The position numbers were made by a program, and so were the translations under genes. From contig NZ_BBZI01000009.1 in NCBI RefSeq assembly GCF_008974245.1, positions 538,656 through 602,655 on the forward strand: DNA of 64,000 nt, written 5' to 3'. Each line of letters opens with the position of its first letter. The stretch's first letter is position 1. The notes under the pieces are model-generated. The model worked only from the letters and a program-made list of their open reading frames with translations. It did no database searches and was not told the origin of the DNA. Source of the stretch: Streptomyces abyssomicinicus (GTDB lineage Bacteria; Actinomycetota; Actinomycetes; Streptomycetales; Streptomycetaceae). Below, one piece after another: positions 7,396 to 16,872 of this stretch.

Positions 7396-7450
7396 GCGGA
7401 GGATACGAGATTCGAACTCGTGAGGGGTTGCCCCCAACACGCTTTCCAAG
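7396..7450 (-). repeat. Right attachment-site copy inside tRNA-Ser
   Basis: Identical over 55 bases to 4725-4779. It spans the 3' end through the anticodon loop of the intact tRNA-Ser gene. Confidence 0.88.
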
Positions 7451-7481
7451 CGTGCGCCCTAGGCCTCTAGGCGAATCCTCC
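7397..7481 (-). tRNA. tRNA-Ser(GGA)
   Basis: An 85-base class II tRNA. The acceptor stem GGAGGAT pairs with ATCCTCC. The anticodon stem-loop is CACGC-TTGGAAA-GCGTG with anticodon GGA. It has a long variable arm and a TTCGAATC T-loop. CCA is not encoded. It is the integration target of the adjacent island. Confidence 0.96.
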
Positions 7482-7556
7482 GGGAAGAACATTACATGAC
7501 TCCGAAGGGTGCTCGCGAACTCGTTCTCCCCGGTCGGATCAGGTACTCTGTGCGGA

Positions 7557-7642
7557 GCCCCTCACGTGGCGCTATCTGACTGAAACCCCCCAGGGCCGGA
7601 AGGCAGCAAGGGTAGGTCGGCTCTGGCGGGTGCGTGGGGGGC
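7557..7642 (+). ncRNA. ffs: Small signal recognition particle RNA (4.5S type)
   Basis: The conserved SRP domain IV hairpin is plain: CCAGGGCCGGAAGGCAGCAA, with the GGAA tetraloop and the asymmetric internal loop that binds Ffh. The ends (GCCCCTCACG and CGTGGGGGGC) pair to close an ~86-base rod. It works with Ffh to target nascent membrane and secreted proteins. Its place just upstream of dnaX is the usual one in Streptomyces. Confidence 0.92.
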
Positions 7643-7750
7643 GCTTGCGTTCCCGGGTTTCCCGCCGGACCGCTGTGGACCGCTGTGGGTCTCTGTGGGG
7701 CTGTCCACAGGCTCTCCGGTATGTCGGCGCTCGCCTATAACCTCGTATGC

Positions 7751-10117
7751 GTGTCGTCTCTCGCGCTGTACCGCCGCTACCGCCCCGAGTCCTTCGCCGA
7801 GGTCATCGGGCAGGAGCATGTCACCGACCCGCTGCAGCAGGCGCTGCGGAACAACCGGGTCAATCACGCGTACCTGTTCAGCGGTCCGCGCGGCTGCGGC
7901 AAGACGACCAGCGCCCGCATCCTGGCCCGCTGCCTGAACTGCGAGCAGGGCCCGACGCCGACCCCGTGCGGCGAGTGCCAGTCCTGCCGTGACCTGGCGC
8001 GCAACGGCCCGGGCTCCATCGACGTCATCGAGATCGACGCCGCCTCGCACGGTGGTGTGGACGACGCCCGTGAGCTGCGGGAGAAGGCGTTCTTCGGCCC
8101 GGCGTCGAGCCGCTACAAGATCTACATCATCGACGAGGCGCACATGGTCACCCCGCAGGGCTTCAACGCCCTGCTGAAGGTGGTCGAGGAGCCTCCGGAG
8201 CACCTCAAGTTCATCTTCGCGACCACGGAGCCGGAGAAGGTCATCGGCACCATCCGCTCCCGGACGCACCACTATCCCTTCCGGCTGGTCCCGCCCGGCA
8301 CGCTGCGGGAGTACCTCGGCGACGTCTGCGGCCGCGAGCGGATCCCGGTGGAGGAGGGCGTGCTGCCGCTGGTGGTGCGCGCGGGCGCCGGTTCGGTGCG
8401 TGACTCGATGTCGGTGATGGACCAGCTCCTCGCCGGCGCCGGCGAGGACGGCGTGACGTACGCCATGGCCACCTCGCTGCTCGGCTACACCGACGGTTCG
8501 CTGCTGGACTCCGTGGTCGAGGCCTTCGCCACCGGGGACGGCGCGGCGGCCTTCGAGGTGGTCGACCAGGTCATCGAGGGCGGCAACGACCCGCGGCGTT
8601 TCGTCGCGGACCTGCTGGAGCGGCTGCGTGACCTGGTGATCCTGGCCGCGGTGCCGGACGCGGCGGACAAGGGACTGATCGACGCCCCCGCCGATGTGCT
8701 GGAGCGGATGGGTGCCCAGGCATCGGTGTTCGGCCCGGCCGAGCTGAGCCGGGCGGCCGACATCGTCAACGAGGGCCTCACCGAGATGCGGGGCACGGCC
8801 TCGCCGCGGCTGCAGCTCGAACTGATCTGCGCCCGGGTGCTGCTGCCGGCCGCGTACGGGGACGAGCGGTCGCTGATGGCGCGGCTGGACCGGATAGAGC
8901 GCGGGGGCGGCTTCGCCGCCGGCGGGGGAGCACCGGCCATGGGGTACGCCCCCGGGCCGGACGCGCACGGTCCCGCCGCCGCCCGGGCGGCGGTCCGGCC
9001 GGGCGGGGCCGGCCCGCAGGCCGGTGGCGGCCCCGCACCGGGCCCGGCCCCGGCGGCGCCTCCCGCACCCGCACCCGCCCCCGCACCCGCCGCGGCGCCG
9101 CAGGCCTCGCCGGTCTCCCCGCAGCCCTCGCCCGCCGCCCCGCCGGTGCCGGCACCCGCCCCGGAGCAGGCCCCCGCGGCCCCGGCTTCTGCGGCGGCGC
9201 CCTCCGCCGCGCCCGGCGCGTGGCCCACGGCCGCCCCGGCGGGCGGCGGTCGTCGTCCCGGCGGCTGGCCCACCGCGGCCGCGGCCGGGGGCGGTGCCCC
9301 GGCGGCCCGTCCGTCCGCGCCCGCACAGGCTCCGGCCCAGGCCCCGGGCCCCGCCCATGCTCCCGCCGCGGCGGCCTCCGGCGGCCCCGCCGCCCCACCG
9401 GCGCAGACCGCGCCGACGGGCGGACTCGACCCGCGGAACCTGTGGCCCAACATCCTCGAGGCGGTGAAGAACCGCCGCCGGTTCACCTGGATCCTGCTCA
9501 GCCAGAACGCGCACGTGGCGGGCTTCGACGGCACCACCCTCCAGGTGGGCTTCGTCAACGCCGGAGCCCGGGACAACTTCTCCGGCAGCGGCAGCGAGGA
9601 CGTGCTCCGGGCGGCGCTGGCCGAGGAGTTCAACGTCCAGTGGAGGATCGACGCCGTGGTCGACCCGAGCGGCGGCTCCGCGGCGCCGGCCGCGGGCGGC
9701 GGTTACGGCGGTGGTGGTCACGGCGGCGCGGGCCACAGCGGTGGAGGCCCGGGCGGCGGCCACGGAGCCGGACCGGGCGGCGGTTTCGGCGGCGGACCCG
9801 GTGGCGGTTTCGGCGGTGGCGCCGGTGCGGGCGGGGGCGGGGCCACGGGCCATCAGGCTTCCGCGCCGCCCCAGCACGCCTCCGCCGCGTCCCCCGCGCA
9901 GCAGTCCCCGGCGCCCGCCCCGCGGCAGGACCGCCCGTCCTCGTCCCCGCGGCAGCAGGCGCCCGAGCCCGCTCCCGCGCCGCGGAGGATCGTGGCGCCG
10001 GAGGACGACATGCCGGCCCCGGACGACCCCGACCTGGACGAGTCGGCCCTCTCCGGCCACGAGCTGATCGTGCGTGAGCTCGGCGCCACGGTGGTCGAGG
10101 AGGTCGTCCACGAGTGA
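7751..10117 (+). CDS. dnaX: DNA polymerase III subunit gamma/tau
   Basis: This 788-aa clamp-loader ATPase assembles the sliding clamp and couples it to the replicase. The start is the GTG at 7751 (SSLALYRRYRPESFAEVIGQ), with no clear ribosome-binding site and TATAAC nine bases upstream, so the mRNA may be leaderless. The AAA+ core (about residues 1-370) shows Walker A GPRGCGKTTS (45-54), a zinc module with Cys64, 73, 76 and 79, Walker B IIDEAH, and the sensor/arginine-finger segment TIRSRTHH. A long Pro/Ala linker follows (about 395-555). Next comes a folded domain (LDPRNLWPNILEAVKNRRRF) and a Gly-rich stretch (about 645-700), then an acidic tail (PDDPDLDESAL). I see no slippery site for a programmed frameshift. 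Confidence 0.96.
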   Translation: MSSLALYRRYRPESFAEVIGQEHVTDPLQQALRNNRVNHAYLFSGPRGCGKTTSARILARCLNCEQGPTPTPCGECQSCRDLARNGPGSIDVIEIDAASHGGVDDARELREKAFFGPASSRYKIYIIDEAHMVTPQGFNALLKVVEEPPEHLKFIFATTEPEKVIGTIRSRTHHYPFRLVPPGTLREYLGDVCGRERIPVEEGVLPLVVRAGAGSVRDSMSVMDQLLAGAGEDGVTYAMATSLLGYTDGSLLDSVVEAFATGDGAAAFEVVDQVIEGGNDPRRFVADLLERLRDLVILAAVPDAADKGLIDAPADVLERMGAQASVFGPAELSRAADIVNEGLTEMRGTASPRLQLELICARVLLPAAYGDERSLMARLDRIERGGGFAAGGGAPAMGYAPGPDAHGPAAARAAVRPGGAGPQAGGGPAPGPAPAAPPAPAPAPAPAAAPQASPVSPQPSPAAPPVPAPAPEQAPAAPASAAAPSAAPGAWPTAAPAGGGRRPGGWPTAAAAGGGAPAARPSAPAQAPAQAPGPAHAPAAAASGGPAAPPAQTAPTGGLDPRNLWPNILEAVKNRRRFTWILLSQNAHVAGFDGTTLQVGFVNAGARDNFSGSGSEDVLRAALAEEFNVQWRIDAVVDPSGGSAAPAAGGGYGGGGHGGAGHSGGGPGGGHGAGPGGGFGGGPGGGFGGGAGAGGGGATGHQASAPPQHASAASPAQQSPAPAPRQDRPSSSPRQQAPEPAPAPRRIVAPEDDMPAPDDPDLDESALSGHELIVRELGATVVEEVVHE

Positions 10118-10150
10118 CGGCCCGGGCCGGTTCGGAGGAAGCTACGAGCC

Positions 10151-10176
10151 GGCCCGCCGTCCATGCTGGGCGGGCC
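10151..10176 (+). terminator. Hairpin between dnaX and purD
   Basis: GGCCCGCC pairs with GGCGGGCC around a 10-base loop, 33 bases after the dnaX stop. It could end dnaX transcription before the separate purD promoter. Confidence 0.5.
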
Positions 10177-10214
10177 CTACAAGGCGCGGCCGGTTCGCCC
10201 GTTAGGCTGAGCAC

Positions 10215-11468
<1,254 letters not shown>

Positions 11469-11770
11469 CCCGTCTGACCCGTCGTCCCCACCGCAGAGCA
11501 CAGGCCCCGGACTCCGGGCCCATCGAGGGCCGGAATCCGGGGCCTGATCTTTGCGCTGCGTCATCCACCTTTCCCCAAAGCCATTCCATCGAGTGAGCGA
11601 TGGGCGGTATGGCTGACTGGGGTCCGGACCCCAACTAGTGTGCCCCGCGAGCGTTCCGGCACTTGGCCCACAGGCATTGCGATGTCCTGGCCCGGTGCCA
11701 CAGTGGGGGCATGCGCAGCACAGACCGACGACTGACAGGCGACGGACACGTGAGGGGGTGAGGTCCGGTC
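11469..11770. other. Intergenic region upstream of the M48-like gene
   Basis: About 300 bases. Beyond the purD terminator, nothing recognisable is present apart from the presumed promoter of the gene at 11771. Confidence 0.5.
11501..11546 (+). terminator. Terminator after purD
   Basis: Long inverted repeat (CAGGCCCCGGA paired with TCCGGGGCCTG, continuing with one mismatch to GGGCC/GGCC) starting 33 bases after the stop. Confidence 0.75.
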
Positions 11771-14074
11771 GTGACCGGTACGGGCATGGAGGCCGCGCCG
11801 GGCCCACGGGCCAGGGCGCTGGCCGTACTGCGCGTCCGGGGCTGGGCGCTGGGCACGGCGCTGCTGCCGGCCGCGGTCCTCGTGGTGCTGGTCGCGGGGG
11901 GTGCCACCGGGCGCCTGGCCGGGCCGTTCTGGGACCTGTCGCGGCTGGTGACCGCCGTCCTGGCCGTGCTGGTGCTGTGCGCCGCGGCGGCGGTCTCGCT
12001 GGTGGTCGCGCGCTCCCGTCCGGCCACCAGCCCGACGGTCCCGATCCCCGAGCGCTCCGCGCCCGACCTCTACCGGCTGGTCCGGGACCTCGCCGACCGG
12101 CTGGGCGTCCCCGCGCCGTCCGCCATAGAGCTGACCCCGGACTGCGACAGCTGGCTGGAGGACCGCTCGCATCCGGCCCACGAGGCCGGGTCCGGCCGGC
12201 GGATCTCCGTGCTGCGCCGTCTGACCGATCCGCACCGGCGTGACCGCACGGCCCCGGTGCTGGTGATCGGCTCACCGTTCCTGTGGTGGATGCGGGTGGG
12301 CGAACTGCGCGCGGTGCTCGCGCCGGTGGTGGCCGGCACCGGCCCTTCCGCGCACCCGGACATAGCCGCCGCCCGGCGGTTCGTGCGCGGTCTCGACGCG
12401 GCGATGGCCGTGGCTGCGGACGGCCGGCGGAGCGGGGCGGCCCGGCTGGCGCTCGGCGGGGTGGCGCGCGTGGTGCGGCTGATGCTGCGCGGCTGCGCGC
12501 CGCACGCCGCGGAGATGGAGCGCGGGGTGGCCGCGGCGGCCGCCGAGCGTGCACAGGCTGTGGACCACGGGCTGCGCGTCGTCGCCCAGGAGCAGGTCGG
12601 GCTCGCCTACGCGGGCTGGGACCGGCTGCTGACCCGGGTGGCGCTGCCGGCCTGGCGGATGCGGCGGTGGCCGGCCCGGCTGGACGTCGGCGTGGTCGCC
12701 GCGCTCACCGAGCTCTCCCGCCGGGACCGGCTGGCGGAGGGCTTCGCCTCCCGGCTCGGCGAGCGCCCGGCGTGCGACCTGCTGGAGGAGCCGGGGGTGG
12801 TCGACGAGGCGACCTCGCTGCTCGCGGCCCGCCTCTTCCACGGCGCGCCCGCCGGCCCCGCCGGGCAGTGGGCCCCGGTGGAGTGGCAGGAGTACCCGGA
12901 GGAAGTGGTGGACCGCGCCTGGCGCACCGACGCGGACCGCCTCCACCGCGTCCTGGACAGCCTCGGCCCCCACCGCGCCCCGGGGGACCGCAGTCTCGCC
13001 CGCGTCCTGGACCACCTGGCCCACGCCACCGAGCTTCCCGCCCCTCCGCCCGCGGACGACGCCACCTCCGCCCCCGGCCGGGCGCCCTCCGCGGCTGCCG
13101 AAGGCCCCGTGCCTGCCGCCGCGGACACCGGTCCGCCCGCCGGCGACGCGGCGGTGGTTCCGGGCAGCACGCCGTCCACGGCTTCCGGCGAGCGGCCGTC
13201 CACCGCCGGGGCCGCCAGGGCCGCCGACGGTGCTCCGGCGTCCGCCGGTGCGGACACCGATTCGCCCACCGGTGAGACGAACCCCGTTCCCGGCCGGGCG
13301 TCGTCCGCTGTCGAGAGCGCCCCGGCGCCGGGCGCCGCCGCAGCAGCCACTGCGACCCCGGACGACGCGACCACCGCCCCCGGCGAGCCGTCCGCCTCCG
13401 CGGGCGATACGGCTTCCACGGCTCCCGACAGTGCCCCGTCCACCGCCGGCAGCGCACCGTCCACCGCCGGCGGCACCCCGGCGCCGCCCGATGCCGGGGC
13501 ATCCGCCCCCGCGGCCACGCCGCCGCCCGGCGCGGAACCGGACGAGGCCGCCGAGCCCACCGAGGCCGCCCAGGCGGAGGGGACGTACGGGACCGAGGAG
13601 ACGCACGGGACGGAGGGGACGCACGGGACCGGTGCGGCCGATCCGCTGCGGGACAACGAGCGGGCCGCCGCGCTGGCCGCCGGGATCACCGCCGAGCTGG
13701 CCCGCGAGGAGGCGCACGCCGCGCGGGAGGGGAGCCACGGCCCGGCGGCGGCCGGGGCAGGCGGACCGGGCGCCGGGGCGACCTGGTGGGACGACGGGCG
13801 GCTCCCGCTGCTCCCGCCCCCGCCACCGCGCTCCGGCCGGGACCTGCTGGCCGACCACGTCACCGCCATGGTCTGCTGCGCCGCCGTCGACACGGCCGGC
13901 GCGGCCCCGGGGCTGGACTGGCTGGACGGCCCCGCCCTCCTGGTGCGCGGCGAACGCGTCGCCGATCTGGGTCCCCGGGTGCTGAGCCTGGTCGAGGAGG
14001 GGGACCCCGTGCCCCTGCGCGCCTGGCTGCGCGACCTGGGCGTACGCACGGAGAAGCCGGTACGGCTGGTGTGA
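11771..14074 (+). CDS. Membrane protein with degenerate M48 peptidase-like domain
   Basis: This 767-aa protein has two N-terminal membrane segments at about residues 27-47 and 58-80. The segment at about 97-190 follows the M48 zinc-peptidase pattern: RLGVPAPSAIELTPDCDSWL, then PVLVIGSPFLWWMRVGELRAVLAPVV. Where an active family member has HExxH after ELxAVLA, this protein has APVVAGT, so the zinc site is missing. A second M48-like segment with hydrophobic helices runs to about residue 400. Residues 415-620 are Pro/Ala/Thr/Ser-rich and repetitive (PSTAGSAPSTAGG, TYGTEETHGTEGTHGT). The C-terminal ~140 aa looks folded. It starts at a GTG with GGGGGTGAGG upstream. It is probably a pseudo-enzyme with a binding role; function unknown. 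Confidence 0.72.
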   Translation: MTGTGMEAAPGPRARALAVLRVRGWALGTALLPAAVLVVLVAGGATGRLAGPFWDLSRLVTAVLAVLVLCAAAAVSLVVARSRPATSPTVPIPERSAPDLYRLVRDLADRLGVPAPSAIELTPDCDSWLEDRSHPAHEAGSGRRISVLRRLTDPHRRDRTAPVLVIGSPFLWWMRVGELRAVLAPVVAGTGPSAHPDIAAARRFVRGLDAAMAVAADGRRSGAARLALGGVARVVRLMLRGCAPHAAEMERGVAAAAAERAQAVDHGLRVVAQEQVGLAYAGWDRLLTRVALPAWRMRRWPARLDVGVVAALTELSRRDRLAEGFASRLGERPACDLLEEPGVVDEATSLLAARLFHGAPAGPAGQWAPVEWQEYPEEVVDRAWRTDADRLHRVLDSLGPHRAPGDRSLARVLDHLAHATELPAPPPADDATSAPGRAPSAAAEGPVPAAADTGPPAGDAAVVPGSTPSTASGERPSTAGAARAADGAPASAGADTDSPTGETNPVPGRASSAVESAPAPGAAAAATATPDDATTAPGEPSASAGDTASTAPDSAPSTAGSAPSTAGGTPAPPDAGASAPAATPPPGAEPDEAAEPTEAAQAEGTYGTEETHGTEGTHGTGAADPLRDNERAAALAAGITAELAREEAHAAREGSHGPAAAGAGGPGAGATWWDDGRLPLLPPPPPRSGRDLLADHVTAMVCCAAVDTAGAAPGLDWLDGPALLVRGERVADLGPRVLSLVEEGDPVPLRAWLRDLGVRTEKPVRLV

Positions 14075-14205
14075 CCGGGCGGCCCCCGCCGGACACCGCC
14101 GGCGGGGGGAGACGGCACACATGGCGCCCGCGGGGAACGGCGCTGTGGGGAGGACCCGGGGACACGAGCCGGGTGCAGGGAGAAGTCCAGGGAGGGGAGC
14201 TGTAC

Positions 14206-15660
14206 ATGGGGCCTGAGCGGATCCGCCGCTGGGAGTCGGGGGCGCTCGCGCACGGCGTGTCGGATCCGTTCGGCCAGGGGCCCTTACCGTGGCTGCGCGG
14301 CGGCGAGACGTACTTCGACGACACCGGCAACGTGGTGCCCTGGTACGTGGACGAGCCGGGCCCGCGGCCCGGTGGCCCGCGTCCCGCGGACGACGTGCAC
14401 CGGCAGATCAAAGGCTTCGCCTCGCCCGGCGCCGTCGCGCCCGGCGAGCCGATCGATTTCCGGATCACCGTCGAGCCGCCGCAGGAGTTCGGCATCGACG
14501 TCTACCGGATCGGCCACTACGACGGCCACGGCGCCGCCAAGGTGACCAGCAGTCCCCGGCTGGCCGGGCTGGTCCAGCCGCCGCCCCTGGTCGCCGACCG
14601 CACGGTCTCCTGCCACCACTGGTGGCTCTCCTGGCGGCTGACCGTGCCGGCCGACTGGCAGGTCGGCGCGTACGTCGCCGTGCTCACCACCGCCGACGGC
14701 CACCGCTCGCACGTCCCCTTCACGGTCCGCGACGGCCGCCCGGCCGACCTGCTGCTCCTGCTGCCGGACATCACCTGGCAGGCGTACAACCTGTACCCGG
14801 AGGACGGCCGCACCGGTGCCAGCCTCTACCACGCCTGGGACACCGGCGGCGGGCTGCTCGGCGAGGCGGACGCCGCCACCACGGTCTCCTTCGACCGCCC
14901 CTACGCGGGGTCCGGGATGCCCCTGCACGTCGGGCACGCCTACGACTTCGTCCGCTGGGCCGAGCGGTACGGCTACGACCTCGCCTACGCCGACGCCCGC
15001 GATCTGCACGCCGGCCGCGTCGACCCGGGCCGCTACCGGGGCCTGGTCTTCCCCGGCCACGACGAGTACTGGTCGAAACCGATGCGCCGGGCCGTGGAAC
15101 TCGCCCGCGACCAGGGCACCTCCCTGGTCTTCCTCTCCGCCAACACCATGTACTGGCAGGTCGAGCTGGGCCCGTCCGCCTCCGGCGAGCCGGACCGGAT
15201 GCTGACCTGCCGCAAGCGCCGGGGGCCGGGCCGGCCGGTGCTCTGGCGGGAGATCGACCGGGCCGAGCAGGAGGTGCTCGGCATCCAGTACGGAGGCCAG
15301 GTGCCCGAACCCGGGCCGATGACCGTCCGCAACGCGGGCCACTGGCTGTGGGAGGGCTCCGGCATCTCGGAGGGCGAGGAGATCCCCGGCCTGGTGGCCG
15401 GGGAGGCGGACCGCTACTTCCCGCGCGCCCCGCTCCCCGGGCACGACGAGCGGGTGCTGCTCGCCCACTCGCCCTACCGGGACTCCGCGGGCGTCCGGCG
15501 GCACCAGGAGACGTCCCTGTACCGGGCGCCGTCCGGCGCGCTGGTCTTCGCCTCCGGGACGTTCGCCTGGTCCCCCGCCCTGGACCGGCCCGGCCACGTC
15601 GACCCGCGGATCCAGAAGGCGACCGCCAACCTGCTGGACCGCATCTGCAAGCGGGACTGA
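14206..15660 (+). CDS. N,N-dimethylformamidase beta-subunit-like protein
   Basis: A 484-aa protein similar to the large-subunit C-terminal domain of N,N-dimethylformamidase, a family with a glutamine-amidotransferase-like fold. I see an N-terminal beta-sandwich segment (GEPIDFRITVEPPQEFGIDV, then IGHYDGHGAAKVTSS). The core follows: LLLLPDITWQAYNLYPEDG, SFDRPYAGSG, the catalytic-type loop GLVFPGHDEYWSKPMRRAVE, and FLSANTMYWQVEL. The ATG at 14206 has GGAGGGGAG six bases upstream. The small subunit of true dimethylformamidase is not encoded nearby, so the substrate is probably different. It is separated from the M48-like gene by about 130 bases and could be co-transcribed with it. Confidence 0.75.
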   Translation: MGPERIRRWESGALAHGVSDPFGQGPLPWLRGGETYFDDTGNVVPWYVDEPGPRPGGPRPADDVHRQIKGFASPGAVAPGEPIDFRITVEPPQEFGIDVYRIGHYDGHGAAKVTSSPRLAGLVQPPPLVADRTVSCHHWWLSWRLTVPADWQVGAYVAVLTTADGHRSHVPFTVRDGRPADLLLLLPDITWQAYNLYPEDGRTGASLYHAWDTGGGLLGEADAATTVSFDRPYAGSGMPLHVGHAYDFVRWAERYGYDLAYADARDLHAGRVDPGRYRGLVFPGHDEYWSKPMRRAVELARDQGTSLVFLSANTMYWQVELGPSASGEPDRMLTCRKRRGPGRPVLWREIDRAEQEVLGIQYGGQVPEPGPMTVRNAGHWLWEGSGISEGEEIPGLVAGEADRYFPRAPLPGHDERVLLAHSPYRDSAGVRRHQETSLYRAPSGALVFASGTFAWSPALDRPGHVDPRIQKATANLLDRICKRD

Positions 15661-15826
15661 ACGGACCGCCCCGAACGGTTCCGCACCGCACCGCACCGCA
15701 CCCCGCCCGCCCCGCCCCGCCCGTACTCCGCCCCGCCCCGCGCGCCGCACCCGCGTACCCCCGGACTGCCTCGGATCTCCCGGTACGGGAGAATCGAGGC
15801 ATTGGACCAAACCACGGGGAGGAACC

Positions 15827-16726
15827 GTGTCCGGATTCGTCGAAAAGCCCGAGCCGGTCGAGGTACCGGGCCTGGTACACCTGCACACCGGCAAGGTGCG
15901 CGATCTGTACCGCAACGAGGCGGGCGACCTCGTGATGGTCGCCAGCGACCGCATCTCCGCCTACGACTGGGTGCTGCCCACCGAGATCCCCGACAAGGGC
16001 CGGGTGCTCACCCAGCTGTCCCTGTGGTGGTTCGACCAGCTCGCCGACCTGGTGCCGAACCACGTCCTGGACACCGAGCTGCCCGAGGGCGCTCCCGAGG
16101 ACTGGGCCGGCCGCACCCTGGTCTGCAAGAACCTCGAGATGGTTCCGGTGGAGTGCGTGGCCCGCGGCTACCTCACCGGTTCCGGCCTGCTCGAGTACCG
16201 GGAGTCCCGCACGGTCTGCGGGCTCGCCCTCCCCGAGGGCCTGGTGGACGGCTCGGAACTGCCCGCCCCGATCTTCACCCCGGCCACCAAGGCCGAGGTC
16301 GGCGAGCACGACGAGAACGTCTCCTACGAGGAGGTCGCCCGCAAGGTCGGCGCCGACGTCGCCGCGCAGCTGCGCCAGACCACCCTGGCCGTCTACGGAC
16401 GCGCCCGGGACGTGGCCCGCGACCGCGGGATCATCCTGGCCGACACCAAGTTCGAGTTCGGCTTCGACGGCGATCGCCTGATCATCGCCGACGAGGTCCT
16501 CACCCCGGACTCCTCGCGCTTCTGGCCGTCCGACGTCTGGGAGCCGGGCCACGCCCAGCCGTCGTACGACAAGCAGTTCGTCCGCGACTGGCTGACCTCG
16601 GACGCCTCCGGCTGGGACCGCCGGAGCGAGCAGCCGCCGCCGGCCCTCCCCCAGGAGATCGTCGACGCGACCCGCGCCAAGTACGTCGAGGCCTACGAGC
16701 GCCTGACCGGCCTCCGCTGGAGCTGA
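15827..16726 (+). CDS. purC: SAICAR synthase
   Basis: This 299-aa phosphoribosylaminoimidazole-succinocarboxamide synthase joins CAIR and aspartate using ATP. Signatures are all present: HTGKVRDLY (residues 20-28), SDRISAYDWVLPTEIPDKG, KNLEMVPVECVARGYLTGSG, TPATKAEVGEHDENV, DTKFEFGF and DEVLTPDSSRFW. The start is a GTG preceded by GGGGAGGAACC. It has its own transcription unit, ended by the hairpin at 16738. The ~165 bases upstream include four CCGCA copies at 15681-15700 and C-rich sequence only. Confidence 0.97.
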   Translation: MSGFVEKPEPVEVPGLVHLHTGKVRDLYRNEAGDLVMVASDRISAYDWVLPTEIPDKGRVLTQLSLWWFDQLADLVPNHVLDTELPEGAPEDWAGRTLVCKNLEMVPVECVARGYLTGSGLLEYRESRTVCGLALPEGLVDGSELPAPIFTPATKAEVGEHDENVSYEEVARKVGADVAAQLRQTTLAVYGRARDVARDRGIILADTKFEFGFDGDRLIIADEVLTPDSSRFWPSDVWEPGHAQPSYDKQFVRDWLTSDASGWDRRSEQPPPALPQEIVDATRAKYVEAYERLTGLRWS

Positions 16727-16737
16727 CGGCGGACACG

Positions 16738-16770
16738 AGGAAGCCCCCGGTCGATGACCGGGGGCTTCCT
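16738..16770. terminator. Bidirectional terminator between purC and tRNA-Gly
   Basis: AGGAAGCCCCCGGTC pairs with GACCGGGGGCTTCCT across a 3-base loop, serving purC (+) and the convergent tRNA-Gly (-). Confidence 0.85.
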
Positions 16771-16776
16771 TCGTGG

Positions 16777-16849
16777 AGCGGACGACGAGGCTCGAACTCG
16801 CGACCTCAACCTTGGCAAGGTTGCGCTCTACCAACTGAGCTACGTCCGC
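16777..16849 (-). tRNA. tRNA-Gly(GCC), copy 1
   Basis: 73 bases. The acceptor GCGGACG pairs with CGTCCGC and the anticodon loop is TTGCCAA. It is identical in sequence to the copy at 20934-21006. Confidence 0.96.
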
Positions 16850-16872
16850 CTTGCGCCGTGGCGCGAGAGCAA

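Larger units (their letters stand above)
4725..7450. mobile_element. Small integrase-less genomic island in tRNA-Ser(GGA)
   Basis: The ~2.7-kb interval is bounded by 55-bp perfect direct repeats derived from the tRNA-Ser gene. It carries four genes, all on the minus strand: an antitoxin, a PIN-domain toxin, a small secreted protein and an unknown protein. Near-identical 23-bp sequences lie about 93 and 66 bases inside the two repeats. Codons are visibly less G/C-extreme than in the neighbours. No integrase, excisionase, replication or transfer gene is present, so it is either a deletion remnant of a larger integrative element or a minimal element moved in trans. Confidence 0.75.

Noticed and set aside
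7751..10117. Programmed frameshift producing a short gamma form of DnaX
   Set aside because: No A-rich slippery heptamer is visible; the mid-gene region is Pro/Ala codons of high G+C.
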